Positions 60,613-64,000 of a DNA stretch of 64,000 bases are shown piece by piece. The stretch is taken from positions 19,109,501 through 19,173,500 of the forward strand of contig JALMGJ010000012.1 of assembly GCA_023362775.1 (NCBI GenBank), read 5' to 3'. Position numbers and translations under genes: made by a program. Source of the DNA: Charina bottae. Lineage: Eukaryota > Chordata > Lepidosauria > Squamata > Charinaidae. Under the pieces are notes generated by a model. It searched no databases, was not told the DNA's origin, and saw nothing but the letters and a program-made list of their open reading frames with translations. Position 1 is the stretch's first letter, and the number at the start of each line of letters is the position of its first letter.

Positions 60613-60614
<2 letters not shown>
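60568..60614 (+). repeat. (AAT)n microsatellite at LINE tail
   Basis: About 15 AAT units directly after the LINE end AATAAATTT. Confidence 0.97.
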
Positions 60615-60615
<1 letters not shown>

Positions 60616-60619
60616 TCTA

Positions 60620-61240
60620 TTATATGGAAGAAACTATGAAAGTCTCTCATCCACTGAACTCTATAAATCAAATTTTGTTTCAAAATTTACCTAGAGTTTA
60701 ATCTCTACTTTGAAGTATAAATGAATAAACACTTGAGTGCCTTTTTAGGAATAAACATTTTATTTCAAACATATTCACTAAGATGGTAACATGATAACAT
60801 AAAGTGCTAATAGCAATTTAAGGCACCTTCTATATGGCAGTCCTGCAAATAACCTGGCCTCATGCCGTGCATTGCTTTATAAGTAACCACCAGTACCTTG
60901 AATCCAACCTAGAAGCATATTGGCAGCCAATGTAGGCCACGGAACAGATCTGAAACATGTGGGAATCAGTTGATCAAGATGCTTTAGTTGCCTTGTAGTT
61001 GTTAACTTAAAAGACAGAGTATAAATGCCCTATACATATTACAAGTAAATAATCTAGTCCCTTTGTTCTTTGGACTTTGGAAAGATATTTTAAAAACTAA
61101 AACAAACCAAATGTTTATGCTGCAATGCAGGTTTGGTACAAAGTCGGTAAGTCTCTGCAGTTGTCATAATTTATCTGTTACATTCTTCACTGAATTTAGT
61201 CAAAATACAAATAGTATTTTATATATAAATAGTATACAAA
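60620..61240. other. intron sequence with decayed LINE trace
   Basis: Near 60840-60940, ACCTTGAATCCAACCTAGAA followed by GCAGCCAATGTAGG looks like a diverged reverse-strand L2/CR1 coding fragment. Nothing else is recognised. Confidence 0.4.
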
Positions 61241-61242
61241 AT

Positions 61243-62187
61243 ACAGGTAGTCCTCGTTTAGCTGCTGCCTCATACAGCAACCGTTCGCAGTTATGATGGT
61301 GGTGAAAAAGCAACTTTGCGACCAATCCTCATTTACAACCTTCATAGGTCTATGTCAGCGTCCCAGGTAGACCAGATAGGAAACCCGATCAAATGAGCTA
61401 ATTCTATTTTATTGTAAGGCTATTTTAACAGAATCTTGCAGGTCTGAAAGTACAGATTTCCCGCCATCTCTATTTATAGCCTGATAAATTAGGGAGGTTC
61501 CTTTCTGAGTTTCTTTCTCTGCCTGTTATGCAGCTGCGGGCTCTACCCCCCTTATCTTATTGTTCCCTAGGCAGCATTTCTCCCCCCATCTCCCAAGGTC
61601 ATCCCCACATACCATTACATCACCCTCCCCTTCAGACTCATCCCCCCTCCCGAGTTCCCAAGGGAAACAGGTTATGGGCTGTGAGGACAAAATGTAGCTA
61701 TGTCATTCCCCTCCCCTCTTCCCCTGGTAACTCCCCAAGATCACACCAGGTGTCCAGTAAATCATCTGCTCCAGCTGAGGTGACAGCTGCCCCTCCCTCG
61801 GGAATCTGTTGGTCTCTCCCCCCCCACATGTCCTGTATGCCTGATGTGGAAGGAGCTGGTTCATTTCCCCCTACTCAGTCTCTTTTTACAACCTGATAAG
61901 TTAGGGAGGTTCCTTTCTGAGTTTCTTTCTCTGCCCATTATGCAGCTGCTCCCCTCCCCCACTTATCTGACCATTCCTTAGGCAGCATCTCTTCCCCTGT
62001 CTCCCAAGGTCACTCCCACATACAATTACAGTCTATAAAGCAAGCGAAAAAGTAACTTTGCGACCAGTCCTCATTTACAACCTTGATAGGTCTGTAAAGC
62101 AAAGGAAAACTGAAGTAAGATCATAAGCACAGTTGCGGTTTCATTTAGCTACCGCTTAATGACCAAGTTGCCAGTCCCAATTGTGGT
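61243..62187. mobile_element. CAGGTAGTCCTCG-family MITE split by an LTR element
   Basis: It starts TACAGGTAGTCCTCGTTTAG at 61243 and is interrupted by the LTR element at 61353-62030. After the insert it resumes with AAAGTAACTTTGCGACCAGT, then TTAATGACCAAGTTGCCAGT. The original right end (GGACTACCTGTA) now sits at 62692-62705, beyond the palindrome. Confidence 0.7.
61353..62030 (-). mobile_element. internally deleted LTR retroelement, family A
   Basis: Minus-strand element flanked by the 5-bp target duplication GTCTA (61348-61352 and 62031-62035). The 3' LTR is 61353-61619, reading TGTAATGGTATG at its start and GACGCTGACA at its end on the minus strand. A purine-rich stretch (GAAGGGGAGGGTGA) directly precedes it and is a good polypurine tract. 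The 5' side keeps only about 141 bp of LTR (61890-62030). Only about 270 bp of internal sequence remain, without coding capacity. It is defective and incapable of encoding proteins. Confidence 0.8.
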
Positions 62188-62833
62188 CAGAAGCACTGAT
62201 AAAATGGGGGGGGGATTATTTTATTCTCATGATGATTCTAAGTAATTGTACTCTCTAGATAAAAACTGCATTCTAATTAAACCTTGCTTTCTTCAGACCG
62301 ATTTCCTAATTTACTATAGGTAGTCCTTGTTTAGTGACCACAATTGGGACTGGCAACTTGGTCATTAAAGGTAAAGGCTTGTTGATCGGAAGGTCGGCGG
62401 TTCGAGCGCCGTGTGACGGAGTGAGCTCCCGCACTCGCCCCAGCTCTTGCCAACCTAGCAATTCGAAAGCATGCAAATACAAGTAGATAAATAGGTACCA
62501 CTTTGGTGGGTAGGTAACAGCGTTCCGCACTCGTCATGCCGGCCACATGACCGTGGAAGCGTCTTCGGACAGCACTGGCTCTTCAGCTAAGAAACGGAGA
62601 TGAGCATCGCCCCCTAGAGTCGGACACGACTGTGCAGCGGAAAACCTTTACCTTTAATGACCAAGTTGCCAGTCCCAATTGTGGTCGCTAAACAAGGACT
62701 ACCTGTAGTAAATTTGGAAATCGGTCTGAAGAAAGTAAGGTATAATTAGAATGCAGCTTTTATCTAGAGTACAATTACTTAGAATAATCATGAGAATAAA
62801 ATAACCCCCCCCCCCATTTTATCAGTGCTTCTG
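62188..62833. repeat. large palindrome, two 190-bp arms around a SINE remnant
   Basis: Left arm 62188-62377 and right arm 62645-62833 are near-perfect reverse complements. They pair from AGAAGCACTGATAAAATGGG / CCCATTTTATCAGTGCTTCT on the outside to AAAGGTAAAGG / CCTTTACCTTT on the inside. The loop (62378-62644) is the body of a 5'-truncated SINE. The G run on the left and C run on the right differ slightly in length. Confidence 0.95.
62378..62657 (+). mobile_element. tRNA-derived SINE lacking its head, in palindrome loop
   Basis: Starts at CTTGTTGATCGGAAGGTC, so the A box is gone, and retains a B-box-like GGTTCGAGCGCC. It runs through GTGACGGAGTGAGCTCCCGC to the tail CCTTTACCTTTA. No ordinary 5' target duplication exists because the left junction is the inverted copy of its own tail. 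Confidence 0.9.
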
Positions 62834-64000
62834 TCAGTTTAGGTATTTTGTAAGGTAAATATAGAGAAGAGTATCAACTTTCTTTACAAACTGAGCCCAT
62901 ATAAAGTTTGACTTTATTTATTTATACAATTTATAGGCTGCCCAACAGCTCTGATACCTTGGTATAACTACAAGGGTACAAAACCAGAGTCTTTTGGAAT
63001 GGGCAACCATAATAAATTTAATAAAATGAATTAATTAAATAAAAACATTTATGACACACATAAATGGCTCATGGCCAATATATGGTGGAGAAGAAGGAAG
63101 ATAAAGCATAACTGAAATGGCAAATTGTAAACAGTGCCTAGTAAAGACTGTCCTCTTAGAATTTTAAGACTTTCAAAGTATGAGATCTTGCAAATTCGAT
63201 CACTGGCTCTGCATGATGTTGCAGAAGCAAGGGGAACAGATTTGCTAAAACAAAAATTGTAACAGAACCATTCTTGCCTTAGAAAAAATAGTACTAAGGC
63301 TACTCATTCTGTGCTATAACAAAACATATTTTTACCAAATAAAACACTGCAAATATTCTCTTACTGAATTTATTTGGGTATTACACATTTTATCATTAAG
63401 TATTATAAAAGGAATATAAAGATGTTATATTCTGTGAATCAGCATAATGACTTACTATATTTTGATGAGTGGTGAGGATCTTTGTATACCTTTTATTACC
63501 TCTTTTTCTAATGTGACTTAGATTGAGGTTAAAAGGTTAAACAGCATTGCTGTTTGAGTTTATTTTGGATAGTTCTTGCAAATCTGGTATTCAGAGTTGC
63601 TAAATTTGTTGCAAGGGGTATAAATATTTTGTTATTGTAGCAATAGAATAGTTAATTCTTAGTTATATTAGTAAACAAACCCAAAATCACTAAATACTAC
63701 ATAAAAATTCAGAGTAGGTTTCTACATGCAGGCTTGCTTACTGTACATTTATTATTTTATTAAATGTAGAAGGCTGTCTGACTCTCAAATGCCTTTGGGT
63801 GGCTTACATAATTAAAATGAATTAATTGCAACTCTGCATTAATTAATTTCATGCTCATGTGAGGTATGTGTCCCTTTCAGCTGTATGTTTCTGTGAGATT
63901 TGTCTGCTGTTTCTCATGTAGTCCTTTTGGAAGGTGATACAATTGTTCAATTTAAAAGAAAAAAGAAAAAATCAAACCACCAATCTTCAATTTCCCAAGA
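62834..64000. other. intron sequence with LINE tail remnants
   Basis: Reversed L2-group tails near 62915-63040 (TTTATTTATTTATACAATTT) and 63755-63840 (GCCTTTGGGTGGCTTAC). No exon is recognised before the window end. Confidence 0.5.

Overview
This window is nuclear DNA from a vertebrate, almost certainly a squamate reptile (lizard or snake). The evidence is the repeat content: tRNA-derived SINEs of the Sauria/Squam type, BovB (RTE) LINE 3' ends, an L2/CR1-group LINE family, squamate-type L1, many short hAT elements and a Tc1 element. Two spliced, highly conserved vertebrate genes anchor it. No bacterial-style operons, CRISPR arrays or plasmid features occur, and most short open frames are chance or lie inside repeats.

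Genes. SUB1 (transcriptional coactivator PC4) lies on the minus strand. Four coding exons are readable between 29873 and 36273, and a non-coding first exon and CpG island sit near 39500-39700. ZFR (zinc-finger RNA-binding protein) starts on the plus strand in a second CpG island. Its first two coding exons are at 50816-50852 and 51007-51091, and the rest of the window appears to be its second intron. The divergent SUB1/ZFR arrangement matches my recollection of the human 5p13 order.

Layout. 1-29 kb: gene-poor flank 3' of SUB1 holding SINEs, hAT MITEs, a BovB tail, LTR remnants and a duplicated GGAA/GAAA microsatellite. 28-29.2 kb: a 5'-truncated L2 copy. 29.5-39.7 kb: SUB1. 40-50.2 kb: the SUB1-ZFR intergenic region, a dense transposon graveyard. 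It includes a BovB tail, an inverted pair of hAT elements sharing one target, a hAT nested in a MITE, an internally deleted L1 holding three nested insertions (hAT, SINE, Tc1), and an L2 copy split by a solo LTR. 50.5-51.4 kb: ZFR promoter and first exons. 51.4-64 kb: ZFR intron with a nearly full-length L2-group LINE carrying an inverted copy of its own 3' tail at its 5' side, an internally deleted LTR element, and a 190-bp-arm palindrome formed around a truncated SINE.

I see no new gene system. What is unusual is the legible insertion history. Nine hAT-like elements keep recoverable 8-bp target duplications and all show TA in the middle. Several nested insertions can be ordered in time, and two foldback or inverted duplications need explaining.
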